This document shows positions 11,701 through 21,838 of a stretch of 64,000 nt of DNA, piece after piece. The translations under genes and the position numbers were made by a program. Under the pieces are notes generated by a model. That model was given only the letters and a program-made list of their open reading frames with translations. It searched no databases and had not been told where the DNA came from. The DNA lies in the NCBI RefSeq assembly GCF_042100115.1, contig NC_091272.1, forward strand, positions 2,170,001-2,234,000, given 5' to 3'. The stretch comes from Alternaria dauci. Taxonomy: Eukaryota > Ascomycota > Dothideomycetes > Pleosporales > Pleosporaceae. How positions within the stretch are numbered: position 1 is the stretch's first letter; each line of letters starts with the position of its first letter.

Positions 11701-12399
11701 GCCGCGTCGCAGTCTTGAGTGGGTAACTGCCGGTCGCGTTGATGCTCGCAGGCCGTTCGTACTGCAGCTTGTACAAGGCGTCTTTCGGAGGACGAGGCGC
11801 GGGGAAGGGAATTGCGACACCGGCTGACTTGAGGGCTTTCTCAGCTTCAGCAATCTGCGTATCGTTAGCTCGTATTGCTTCCATCCATGTCGTCCTTGAC
11901 GAACCGGTAGCGGATCGCGGCTAGGTATCTGCTCGATGATGGTCTTGAGGGTTCGCATGGCGTTCTCTGCGGGCGCTTCCCTCTTATCGTACTTGAGCTT
12001 GACCTGGTCCAACAGCTCATCCAACTGAAGCTTGAACATGTTCGACTTGAAGGAGTCTGCAGTGTACACGCCGTCCTGGAGGCTCGGCGCAGGTCTCTTG
12101 GGTGGCTTCGCGGCGCTCGTCGCTTTGCCGGCGGTGGTCTGCTTTCTGCTCGGATGGACATCCGCCTCTTCCTCAAAGTCGTCTTCCTCATCCTCGCTCA
12201 TCGTCTCGTCGTCTTCGTCGTCTTGGGCGTCTTCTGCGCTGTCCATGTCGACTCCGTTCTGGTCGCCTGCATCTTCGGCGTCGCTTCCGTCCAGCGCCGC
12301 TCCACCGTCGGCCTCGCCAAAGTCAGCAAAACTTCCGTCGCTGTCAGCTTCCGAGTCGCTGTGCTCGAGCTTTCTTCGTTTCGTCGCGGGTGGGGCCAT
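8735..12399 (-). CDS. UTP22: U3 snoRNP protein Utp22/Nrap
   Basis: Exon 1 11905-12399 and exon 2 8735-11854 give 1204 aa, the normal size for Utp22/Nrap. The 50-nt intron (11855-11904) starts GTTCGT, has a GCTAAC branch site and ends CGCAG. Removing it joins IPSRDPLP to IAEAEKALKSAGVAIPFP, the conserved Nrap start. An ATG at 11884 that would start a shorter protein lies inside this intron. Residues 14-85 are very acidic. The rest is the Nrap fold of tandem nucleotidyltransferase-like and OAS1-like domains (GSYPLKT, GRIWLQQRGF, EFSPELIELLV-type motifs). Utp22 acts in the UTP-C module of the nucleolar small-subunit processome in 18S rRNA maturation. Divergent from the PCMT gene. Confidence 0.93.
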
Positions 12400-12802
12400 G
12401 GCGGTGGTGCGTGAGGGTTGGTCGAATGCGACGCGAAATTTCTCTGGACTTTTGGAGCGACAAGGGTCGTCTTATCGATAGCAGGGATCAGCCATGGCGC
12501 GTCCCTTACATCACACCCTCCCCTCATTGACAGCTCCACGAGCTCCTCATCTCGGCGCGCTTGCCACATGTACTCCATGCATGCACCATGAGCTATTGAC
12601 TTTCATAATCGCGTTAGCCTGGAGCCTCATGGTGGTCAACAATACACATGAGTACACATCTTCCTGACTGTAGTATTCTTCCTCTTGCTGTCCTTTTACA
12701 TCTCCACTCACGGTGCCGTTCCTAACTAAGCTCAACCGCATACGCGGACCCTCCCTTTTCATCGGCCATCGCCATATCGAGGTACAGAGTAGAGCTTTCG
12801 GC
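12400..12802. promoter_or_regulatory. Shared divergent promoter, UTP22 / PCMT
   Basis: 403 bp between two divergent start codons. A GTG-initiated frame extends the PCMT frame upstream to 12713, but it has no ATG and I treat it as leader. A GAAATTTC run lies about 40 bp upstream of UTP22, reminiscent of ribosome-biogenesis elements but too short to claim. Confidence 0.45.
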
Positions 12803-13527
12803 ATGGCTTGGCGAAGCTCTGGGGAGACTAACGAGGCGCTGATCACAAATCTCGTAAACAACAAGCTCATTGGCTCTGAACGTGTCAGAGATGCTATGCT
12901 ACGGGTATGACTAGACGTGTCCAAGACGACAACTTGTTTGGCTATAATAACAGTCAACAGGTTGACCGCGCGCACTACGCTCCGGCGTCACCCTACGAAG
13001 ACTCTCCACAACCCATAGGCCACAAGGCCACCATCTCCGCACCGCATATGCATGCTTCAGCGTGCGAGACACTTCTCGACTACCTCCAGCCTGGCGCAAA
13101 AGTCCTTGATGTCGGGTCCGGCTCAGGCTATCTCACAGCTGTTCTCGCCAACCTAGTTGCGCCTAACGGAACCGTCATTGGCATCGATCACATTCAGGCC
13201 TTGAATGATCTGGCAGACAGCAACATGCGCAAGTCAGAAGAGGGACAAAGGATGCTGGAGTCGGGTCGTGTCAAATTTGTGACTGGAGATGGGCGGAAAG
13301 GCTGGGCAGAGGGCGCGCCGTACGATGCCATCCACGTCGGAGCTGCTGCTGCTGTCCACCACCAGGCCTTGACCGATCAACTGAAGGCTCCGGGCCGGCT
13401 CTTTGTGCCAGTCGCGGAAGGCTGGGCGCAGTACATCTATGTCATCGACAAGAAGGAGGACGGCAGTCTTGAGCGCCAAAAGTTGTATAGCGTGCAGTAT
13501 GTGCCGTTGACGGACGCGCCCGTGTAG
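12803..13527 (+). CDS. Protein-L-isoaspartate O-methyltransferase
   Basis: Exons 12803-12904 and 12961-13527 (intron 12905-12960, GTATGA...CAACAG) give 222 aa. Exon 1 reads MAWRSSGETN, and the splice joins DAMLR to VDRAHYAP, an invariant PCMT segment. Other family motifs: the PHMHA segment, SAM motif I LDVGSGSGYLT (about 83-93), and YDAIHVGAAA. The enzyme methylates isoaspartyl residues in damaged proteins using S-adenosylmethionine, starting their repair; it acts mainly in the cytosol. Length is typical of eukaryotic members. Convergent with HAUS1, 49 bp apart. Confidence 0.93.
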
Positions 13528-13576
13528 GCGAAAGTAAAATTCCAAGGGTCTTGTAGTCTATAGCCGTCTGGTACCA

Positions 13577-14534
13577 CTACTGTCCCACCATCCCCTCGAA
13601 CAACTCGTCTCTACTCCTACGTAACTCATCGAGCCTAACTTCCAGCTTGCCCACTTCTTTCCTGGCAGCCTCCTTGTCTGCGGGTAAGCCGCCAAACTCG
13701 GCAACCTGCCGCTCCAAGCCCTCGACCCGTTCTCGCAACTCATCCAGAGCCTTCTGCTGCTCCAACATGTCGGTTATAGCCTCGGCAGATCCAATGTTGT
13801 TCGATGCTGGCGTCGTAGTTCGCGATCGCGATGATTGGAGGGATGACAGTTTGTCTTCGTGTTCGCGGATCTTTGTACGCAGGTGCTTGACCTGACGCGT
13901 TTGTTCCGTCGTCTGGCGCTGGAGGCTGGACGGCGTTGCGAAGGCGGGGTTCGTTTGCAGCTCGTGGAGTTGGGTTCGGAGGAGGGCTTGCTGCTTATCC
14001 AAGTAGTTCTGCAGCGTGTAGATGTGCGCCAGTTGGTTTGTGAGGCTCTGCGAGGCGGTCGTATGCTGTATGAGAGCGTGCGCGATGGTCTCGGGGTTGG
14101 CGGTCGGTGCATTGAGCGCTACAGCTGTAGATGCAAGTGCGTCAAGCGCCTGCTCGCCCTCGGGAGTCAGGCTGGCTTTGAGGCTCGACAGTATCTGTTC
14201 GTCGTCTTCACTCCTCTGGACCTACCGTCGTGAGCGGTGTGCTCGACACGCGACAGCTAGTGCGGACCTATAGTTCTCATACCTCATCCAGCTCCCTCAA
14301 TGCCTCCCTCTCTAAGCGCTCCATGACTGTCCTCTGCTCATCCGCCCTCTCGTTCGCCATGGACAGCTCACGGAGTACTTTGAGCGTTTCGTCATTGCGC
14401 TCAAACGTCGGCACTGTACGGCCAGCGTACTTGTACGACAGCCATGAGTCAATATGCGCCCAGTCCTGGGCCTGCGCACGTTGCTGGCGCGCCTTGGAAG
14501 GCGAGAAGAGGTCCGACGGGGTGAGGCTGTCCAT
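13577..14534 (-). CDS. HAUS1: Augmin complex subunit HAUS1-like
   Basis: Exon 1 14283-14534 and exon 2 13577-14221 (intron 14222-14282) give 298 aa, close to human HAUS1 (278 aa). Similarity is by pattern: an N-terminal helical part with a tryptophan-rich start and VPTFERNDETL, a central LDALASTAVAL segment matching the LNALVDSAVAL type, long coiled coils (about 140-240), then a GLPADKEAA stretch and charged C-terminal coil, the same order as animal HAUS1. Augmin recruits gamma-tubulin to spindle microtubules for branching nucleation. It persists in Aspergillus-type fungi but is missing in budding yeast. Divergent from cystathionine gamma-synthase. A generic coiled-coil protein is the alternative, less likely given the ordered matches. 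Confidence 0.75.
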
Positions 14535-14909
14535 TGTTTGCGGCGGTCGTGTCGTGTCGTGTCGATTGGAGAGCTACACTAAGCGCCTACAGAAGAAGAC
14601 AACGCAAAAGTGGGGCCAATGCGAGCGTGGACCGGTTCAGATGCGCCAGTCGAGGGTGCGTGTGTGCATGCAGTGACGTTCCGGGCTGCCAGAGCGACGT
14701 GGAGACAAGTGACGCTGCATTATCGATAACCTTAAATTTCCACTTAGCATGTCGCAAGTGCCGAAGTCGGAGCTAATCGGCTTTTGGAATAATCCCTTGT
14801 GCAATTGGAGTCATTGTGTCTTTGTATCTGATTCACCTGCCCCGTCACTGGTATCCCTCTCACTCTTTAGTTTCTGCTTTACTACTCCTTTTTCGTTCGA
14901 GTTTTCGAC
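14535..14909. promoter_or_regulatory. Shared divergent promoter, HAUS1 / cystathionine gamma-synthase
   Basis: 375 bp between divergent starts. The half next to the synthase is pyrimidine-rich (TCTCACTCTTTAG...CTCCTTTTTC), typical of fungal leaders. I do not see a clear sulphur-regulator (Cbf1/MetR, TCACGTG) site. Confidence 0.45.
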
Positions 14910-17068
14910 ATGTCGCCAATGATCGCGGAGAATGACGTCGAAGTGGGAGAGAGTCTGCCACCGGCAACTGAGCACGTGCGTACAAACTTCACCGCTGGAC
15001 CCCTTACCATGTACTGACGAGTCTAGGCTGTCAGTGTTTCGCTACCGACATGGCGGGCAAACGTAGGATATGAAGAGGGTGAAGAATGGGTCATCAGCAA
15101 AATGAAGACTGGCTACCCTAGGTACTGTGTGGCGAAGCACACTGCGAGCGCGCGCTAACTATCAAAAGATTCTTTATACACAAGACCATAGAAGCCTTTG
15201 CGGCTGCCATTGTCACAAAGCATGGAAAAGAGGATGAGAGCGCAATGCTGTTTCCCACAACTGCCACCGCGTCAAGATGTCAAGAGTTCATCTTGCAACA
15301 AGCACCAGATCTGGATACGTCGCAAGTCCGGATTATTGACTTCGTACCTGCAGCTGAGAAAGCACGCTCGGAAGAGCTACAGATCATATCTCCGAGAGTC
15401 TTAGCTGTCATCTTCCCAAAAGAACGCTTCCGCATCGCAAAGTCATTCTGGCAGCATTCTGGGGATGGTGTATCCAGTCGCAGAGCCGAGTACTGCTCCC
15501 AGCTTTTCAACGAAGGTATTCTAGTGGATGCTTCGACACTCAATCAGCCGGCAAGAGTATGCAAGGGTCCCAGGCGATATCAGAAAAAGACATCGATCGA
15601 CCTCAACGCCTCGGACAACTTCACCAACGGCAACGGAGAGGTGCAGGATCCCACCCAGTTTGTGGAAGAAAGGTTTGGTCGAAATCTGAATCTCTCCAAA
15701 ACCAAGAATGCGAAGTTAGCGATTCGACGGCGCATCGCAGGTTCGTTGACTGCGGACGTCAGCTTGACAGAAGCAATGACCTTGGATCATGATACTGCAA
15801 GGAGGCGGCCGGTCGCAGGATTCTCCGAAGACGATGTGTATCTGTATCCCACAGGAATGAGCTCGATCTTCAATGCTCACCGAAATCTACTAAGAGCAAA
15901 GGGCTCCAAGAAAGCCATTGTTTACGGGTAAGTCTCTTAAACCCTCCCTTCACACAACACTGACAAAATCAGCTTCCCATATATCGATACTCTGAAGATA
16001 ACCGAAAAGTTTGGGCCCGGCTCGCAGTTCTACGGGTTCGGCTCAGCAGAAGAGTTGGACGACCTCGAAAAGCGTCTAGAAGGTGGAGAAAGATTTGTCG
16101 CGCTGTTCACCGAATTTCCCGGAAATCCGTTGCTGAGATCGCCCGACCTAGAGCGGATACGCAAACTGGCCGACCAGTACGACTTCTGCGTAGTTGTGGA
16201 TGAGACTATTGGCAACTTTATAAACGTCAATGTTTTGCAATACGCCGATGTCGTTGTCAGTAGTTTGACCAAGGTCTTTAGTGGAGACAGCAATGTAATG
16301 GGTGGAGGGTAAGTACTTCTTGTACGTCTCTTTTCCGGAGAATATTTGCTGACAAAATACTTGCAGCCTCGTGCTCAACCCAAAAGCAAAGAACTATGCC
16401 CTTCTCAAGCGGACATGGGAAGAAGATTACGAAGACAACCACTGGGCCGAAGACAGCATCTTCCTTGAGCGCAACAGTCGAGACTTTGTCTCAAGAATTG
16501 AGCGTATCGGTACCAACGCCGAAGCCATCTGCGATGTACTGAGCGCACACCCTCGCGGTATGTTTTTCCTCCATACCTCAGTATCTTTCGTATACTCTTA
16601 CGTTCATATGTTTTCCTCCGTCTCATGTCAAACCAAAGCATCCACCTAACACTAGACAGTCAAACAAGTAAACTACCCAAAGACCTCACCAACCCGCCCC
16701 TTCTACGAGAAATGCCGTAATCCCAACGGTGACTATGGTGGTCTCCTGTCCGCAACCTTCTACACCAAAGCCGACGCCATCGCCTTCTTTGACAACCTCG
16801 ATACTGTAAAAGGACCCAGTCTAGGCACAAACTTCACGTTGAGTTCGCCCTATGTGATTCTAGCGCACTACGGAGAATTGGATTGGGTAAGCGATCTGCC
16901 TGCTCTCTCGTTGCTCATATGACGGCTTTGCTAACAGTGTTATCATAGTGTGCGAAATGGGGCGTTGAAGCTGATTTAATTCGGTTTAGTGTGGGGTTGG
17001 AGGACACAGGGAAACTAGTCGAGACATTCAAAAGGGCGTTGGATGCTCTTCCTGCTGCGCAGTCGTAG
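14910..17068 (+). CDS. STR2: Cystathionine gamma-synthase (PLP-dependent)
   Basis: Seven exons (14910-14975, 15027-15121, 15169-15927, 15973-16308, 16367-16557, 16660-16886, 16949-17068) splice in frame to 597 aa. This is the Cys/Met-metabolism PLP family. Visible: the fungal N-terminal part ([28 protein letters not shown]), the YPTGMSSIF substrate/cofactor segment, [10 protein letters not shown] and the Schiff-base motif SSLTK with Lys407. The C-terminal half carries [16 protein letters not shown] and RFSVGLED. The long N-terminus fits the fungal cystathionine gamma-synthase branch (about 550-650 aa) and not the 390-aa lyases. It joins cysteine to an activated homoserine ester in methionine synthesis by transsulfuration. 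It is the most intron-rich gene of the left half. Confidence 0.88.
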
Positions 17069-17593
17069 TTGGGCGCTAGACGGACGAGAAGGTAGTGTTG
17101 CGTTTAATAATACAGGCCGAGTTCCAGATAAACGGGTCTATAGACACCGGGCATTTGCCAAGTGTTTTGTGCTTGCTATATGTAGTTGCAGATATTGCCA
17201 TGAATGTCGTGTCTGCTTCCTGAACTGAGAATCTAGCCTATGGCAGTGCTCCTCTGACTATGAAAGGAACTTCCTGGGCGTTACTCGTTCATTATTGCAC
17301 TCAAGAGAAGACATTGTATTCTGCGTCGATCCTGAACTCAGGATTTGGGGACTAGAATCGAGAATCGTCTGACGCAGATCTCGCGTTGCGATGGACACAC
17401 ATTCTCGGATATCCGGCGAGATCAGAGCTTGGTATTGAGGGGATGGCCAAACCCATGCGTCATGCTGGCCCTAATGCGATCGATTTCACAGGTTTTGGGT
17501 GGGTCATGTCATTGATGATGGAGAGTGAACGTTATAGCGAGTCAGTAGAGACGCACTGTACGCGTATTCCCGGCGGAAACCAGTTGCCCCGTC

Positions 17594-17631
17594 ACATCTG
17601 TGACGTTTTTGTTGTTGATCGTCACAGATGT
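17594..17631. repeat. Perfect 12-bp inverted repeat (hairpin)
   Basis: ACATCTGTGACG (17594-17605) is followed by a 14-nt T/G-rich loop and its exact reverse complement CGTCACAGATGT (17620-17631). The left arm also lies within GTCACA-TC-TGTGAC, so the GTCACA core appears three times within 40 bp. It is in a gene-free tract about 530 bp after the synthase stop. Confidence 0.7.
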
Positions 17632-19916
17632 TTTCCCACATCGTGCACATATTGCTCAGGTATTCTTCTGCGACACATACTCGGTAATTACTGGCCTCTG
17701 GCATAACCGATGTGTCATTACCCTTGAACCTTCCCATGCAGGTCCCCATGATGGCCTGACAATCCCTTGATGCTCATGTCGCAAACTCCCATCGCTCTTG
17801 TCTAGGTGCGTTCATTGGTTCGCAAAACTTACCGGAGGTGGACCGTTCTATTGACTGGGTGCTGTGAGGCTCTCTGGGGCGGTTGGGAAGTTCCGATACT
17901 CCGGAGTGAAACACACCTGAGCAGTAAGCAGTATGGAGCGCCTAAGAGGGCTGTGATATGGCGTAGTCATTTGTGAGAGAGAGGTCCAGTAACAGTTGAT
18001 GCTGAGGCTCTGATGAGGTCTCGCATAGAAAAGTGGAACAGCGATCCAGAAGCTGAGCTACCGAGCAAATGCAACCACAGTTAGTATCGTCAGTGGTGTG
18101 AAACTGACAAGCTGAGCCGTTTTTTTCGATTTTTCTCTTGATTTTTGTTATGCGCCGTTCCATTGAGCCAGTATATCATGCGCTATGCTAAGAGCAGAGA
18201 CGGTTCCTCCCGTTTGTAGGCATACACTTGTACCAGTCATTCCCCTCTTCGATCTGACGCAGCAAACTCATGTAGAATCCACCGTCCGGCGGAGAACTCC
18301 ACAGTGCTACTACAGCTGCCATGGCCATAAACGCTATGGTGTTTAGGTTGGCATAGTCTGATCCAGAGGATATTGGAGATATCGTACAAGGCATGTGACA
18401 AATTTGCCGATAGTACGATACTGACAGTGTGGGTACTTTCGTCTTTGCGAATTGCCAGGGCAATACCAGGCTGGGCATTTTAGCTTCGCATGAACTTCGC
18501 TTCATGCTGCCTGGCGTGGGTGTATCTCAAGCTTGGCCTGATTTGGTCTATCAGGCGTGCCAGCGGCGGCTGGGGTCTATCTGTGTAAGCAGACTTGCGG
18601 CATTCACGACTGAGCCTCAATTTTTCGGAGACCAGAACATTTAGGTCGCCGCCGATGCGTTTACGGGCAACCAACCTTGGAACCACGGAGATGCCTGCGG
18701 GTACCGTGGGGCTTTAGATAACAGTGCCCAGGTGGACTAGAGTCCCTCGGGAGGTTATCTCGTGTACTGACATACATGCCCGCGACGCTGGTGTCAGCGG
18801 CCAGGTGGTGACTGACTTGCATAATATTAGAGCTATGATGAAGTTGAATAATGGCTGCCGACCGGCATCCTTTGCGTGCTCACGTACATGGGTGGAATTG
18901 GTGTGAGTCGACTCCGGCGCAGTGGATCCACGCGAAACTGACCAGTCTCGAATTCGAGAACAGGCAGGACCCGCTACTTTCGGCGATAGTGATTTGTGGC
19001 TTTGATGAGATGGCTGTTTAGGGGGAGGCGTGGGGTTGCAATTGGCGAAGAGCTCCGGCCAATCACATAAGCCTTGGCACTACTAGCGCCATGACACACT
19101 TCACACGCGTAGCTTGTGCGCTCATCATTGCACCAGGGGGTCACGATGGCCTTAGTTCTACGTACGGAGCCGAACTCCAGTCTCCGCAAACACATCAAAG
19201 GTCAAGCTTCTCTCGGAGTGGGGCCAGAGTGTCTACCGTGAAAAGCAGTACTTGCATGCCCCTCCGAAATTTCAAACACGTGGACTCTCTGGCATCCCAT
19301 TCCAAGGTCTCGTTTCGGTCTCAGTCACCCTCCTCCGTACTTTCATACAGACGCGTTTCCAGTGTCACCAGCCTTCTCTGAAGCTTCGAGACGTTTTCTA
19401 GAAGTCCACGGGTGACACCACTGCAGGCGTGCTGCCAAGTTCTCGTCGTTCACATTAACGGCATCGCTTCCGAAAGACAACGGGCCGCTTAGGCATTGGC
19501 CAGCACGTGCTCGGGCGATACTGCAGCGAGCCAAATTTAGAACGACACAATGAGCTGTGTATTGGCAGGGCATGACACGGGGTCTGGGTTGATGAACAGC
19601 ATGCTCCCGTGGCAGTGTCCGTGATCTTTCAGATGAAGCTGGGCATACGCCACCCCTCTTTCGACTGCATCTTACCCGAAGCCGCACACATCCTGTCTAT
19701 CGTGTATTGTCGCGGCCCACCCGCGGCTAACGCAGAGAGATCTGACAGGCCATTTCCAAACACCAGACTTAACACGGTTTGGCACTTCGTCACAGGCGCG
19801 GGATTATGAGCGCCACCAACCCTCTGCTTGGCGAATAGGGCGCCCATCAAGGCCAGCATTCGCGGCACCGCCAACGTTAACGTTATATGTGACGATGGCA
19901 TCACTTGATGGTTGGT

Positions 19917-19929
19917 GGGGGGGGGGGGG
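19917..19929. repeat. Homopolymer G13
   Basis: Uninterrupted run of 13 G in non-coding DNA, preceded by GGTTGGT. Length may be uncertain in the assembly. Confidence 0.8.
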
Positions 19930-20410
19930 ACAGACTTCCGTAGTGGTGGTGGGGCTATGGCGAAGAAGTTGCTGGCAGAGCACGAGGCATGCCTGCTATT
20001 CTCAAACCCAGAGGGAGTCGCGCAATTCTTCCTGGTGCGTGGGTACCCCCGGCCCAGGCCTGCCAGGCACCCATTGCGGGTGCACGTCCTGTGGCTAGTC
20101 AACGGTCGGAGGGCTAGGATTGTTCATGACTAGGATCAGCATCCTTCGAGTCCGCAGCCACAAAGCCGGCTCTGTTGCTGTTGGGTCATGAAGCTCAGAT
20201 GTTCTGTTCCTGTGCATCCAGTATCCCCCATGTAGGGCGCAGACCACATGGGCACCACCAAACGTCAAGGTTAGATTCGTGATTCTGCCTCGCAGTCAAC
20301 TTGCCATAAGGCTGGTATAATCCCACCTGACGGCCCGTATTCAGGAACACAAACGTACGTCTACCCCACTGGTACTCTCCGCATCAGATGTTGCCTTTCC
20401 GTTGTTGAAC

Positions 20411-21838
20411 ATGACCCATCGGTCTTCGAAACCACATAAACCGAAGACGACGACCATCTCACAAAGACTTAGGGACCGTGCCGACCAGAACTTATCTGTT
20501 CAGCCACCAGAAATTCCACAAATAAGAGGAGCTCGCTCCCACCGTGCCGCAAACTTGCCAAAGCCCCGCCACAATTCCATTGATTATCAGACGCCCGGGT
20601 CGCACCCACTTTCACTAGCCTGGAATACTTCACACATTCTCGAAGGCATCCCACCTAACAACACCTTCCATTCATCGACCTCTGACCACAGCCGGTCTCC
20701 CAATCCTTCTTTTGCGCAAGCATTGGATTTCTCGCAACACGAGTCCCTCCAAAGCGCCAACTCGGAACTCGCGTCAAGTGCTGGCCTTCAGGCGGCGCAC
20801 ATCTCACACAACCAGCCCAGACGAGCACTCCCTCTTGTCTCATCGCCAATATCTTCTACCTCTGACCGCAACAACCTCGAGCTACAACTGTCGGCACACC
20901 TCGAGCAGCCGAGCAGATCGTTTCTACAATCGCAAGATATGAGGTATTTTACCCCACCGACTATGTCTACTAATGTTTTCTGACACGAGCAGCACCTTGG
21001 GCTTCATGATGCCACCTTCGCAGTACGGTATGGGCCATTACGGCTCTTCGCAGACCTCTTACTCGTCAGGCTATCCACCGCTGCAATCTTACGCGGAGCC
21101 AAGGTCTTCAAATTCAAATCCGTACAGCTCATCTTATGCTTCAAGTCCAGTCCACAATGAAAGTCAGCAAAGAAGACCTGATCAACACCCTATTCTGCCG
21201 CCATACCAGCCTCAGCATCCATCACTTCCACGGAGTCCGTATCAGCAGCAACAGTCTACTGATCTTTTGCGAGGACATGCATCTCCAATGGCTCCTTCGG
21301 CACATTCTTATACGTACTCAGCGCCGCACAATAGCGTCCCGACTCAGTCACTAGGCAGCAACGCCTATTCGTCGTAAGTTGACTAGGAACCTGGCGGAGG
21401 TCGTCGCTGATCAAAGTTAGTTCACAACCATACCCAACAACTACTTACGGCTCCAACGAGTATCATCCTCTACCAACGATGTACCCACCAACGACTACGA
21501 CACCTGCCGTGTATCCTTCGTACGAGTCTTCACAGAGTGTTCCGCCACCCAGTGGCCCAGTACCTGCATTGTCTTCATCACCAAGCACGCAAGGTAATTC
21601 AGTCATGCCACGTGTTGTGAACTCTCGACCAAAGCCACAGTGTTGGGAGCACGGATGCAATGGACGGCAGTTCTCTACGTTTAGTAACCTTCTACGACAT
21701 CAACGGGAGAAATCAGGGAATGCGTCGAAAAGTTCCTGCCCTAGATGTGGAGCTGAATTCACACGTACTACTGCAAGGAACGGACACGTGGCGCATGATA
21801 AATGCAAGCCAAGAAGAGCATCAGAAGCAAGCGGATAG
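20411..21838 (+). CDS. C2H2/C2HC-type zinc-finger protein
   Basis: Exons 20411-20943, 20993-21373 and 21421-21838 (introns of 49 and 47 nt) give 443 aa. Residues 1-370 are low complexity and rich in Ser, Pro, Gln and Tyr, as in activation regions. Two zinc-binding modules lie at the C-terminus: Cys379-x4-Cys384-x13-His398 without an obvious fourth ligand, and Cys411-x2-Cys414-x12-His427-x5-Cys433. The block CNGRQFSTFSNLLRHQREKS followed by CPRCGAEFTRTTARNGH is characteristic of a fungal family of presumed transcription factors. The ATG at 20411 follows two in-frame TTG codons. It stands alone between two gene-poor tracts of 3.3 and 4.7 kb. Targets unknown. Confidence 0.78.

Larger units (their letters stand above)
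17069..20410. other. Gene-poor tract, 3.3 kb
   Basis: No credible gene. The longest frames (for example 19629-20102 minus, 18188-18505 minus) lack a good ATG or any family resemblance. Base composition looks balanced, not AT-rich, so it does not look like heavily RIP-mutated transposon DNA. It contains a perfect hairpin at 17594-17631, a 12-bp palindrome AACGTTAACGTT at 19873-19884 and a 13-G run at 19917-19929. Confidence 0.55.

Noticed and set aside
12713..12802. 30-residue N-terminal extension of PCMT
   Set aside because: Starts at GTG. The family begins at MAWR, encoded at 12803.
18188..18505. 105-codon minus-strand frame
   Set aside because: Isolated, no family resemblance, and the density of such frames is as expected by chance.
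19629..20102. 157-codon minus-strand frame in the first gene-poor tract
   Set aside because: Starts with TTG, overlaps other frames, contains the poly-G/poly-P run and shows no known domain.
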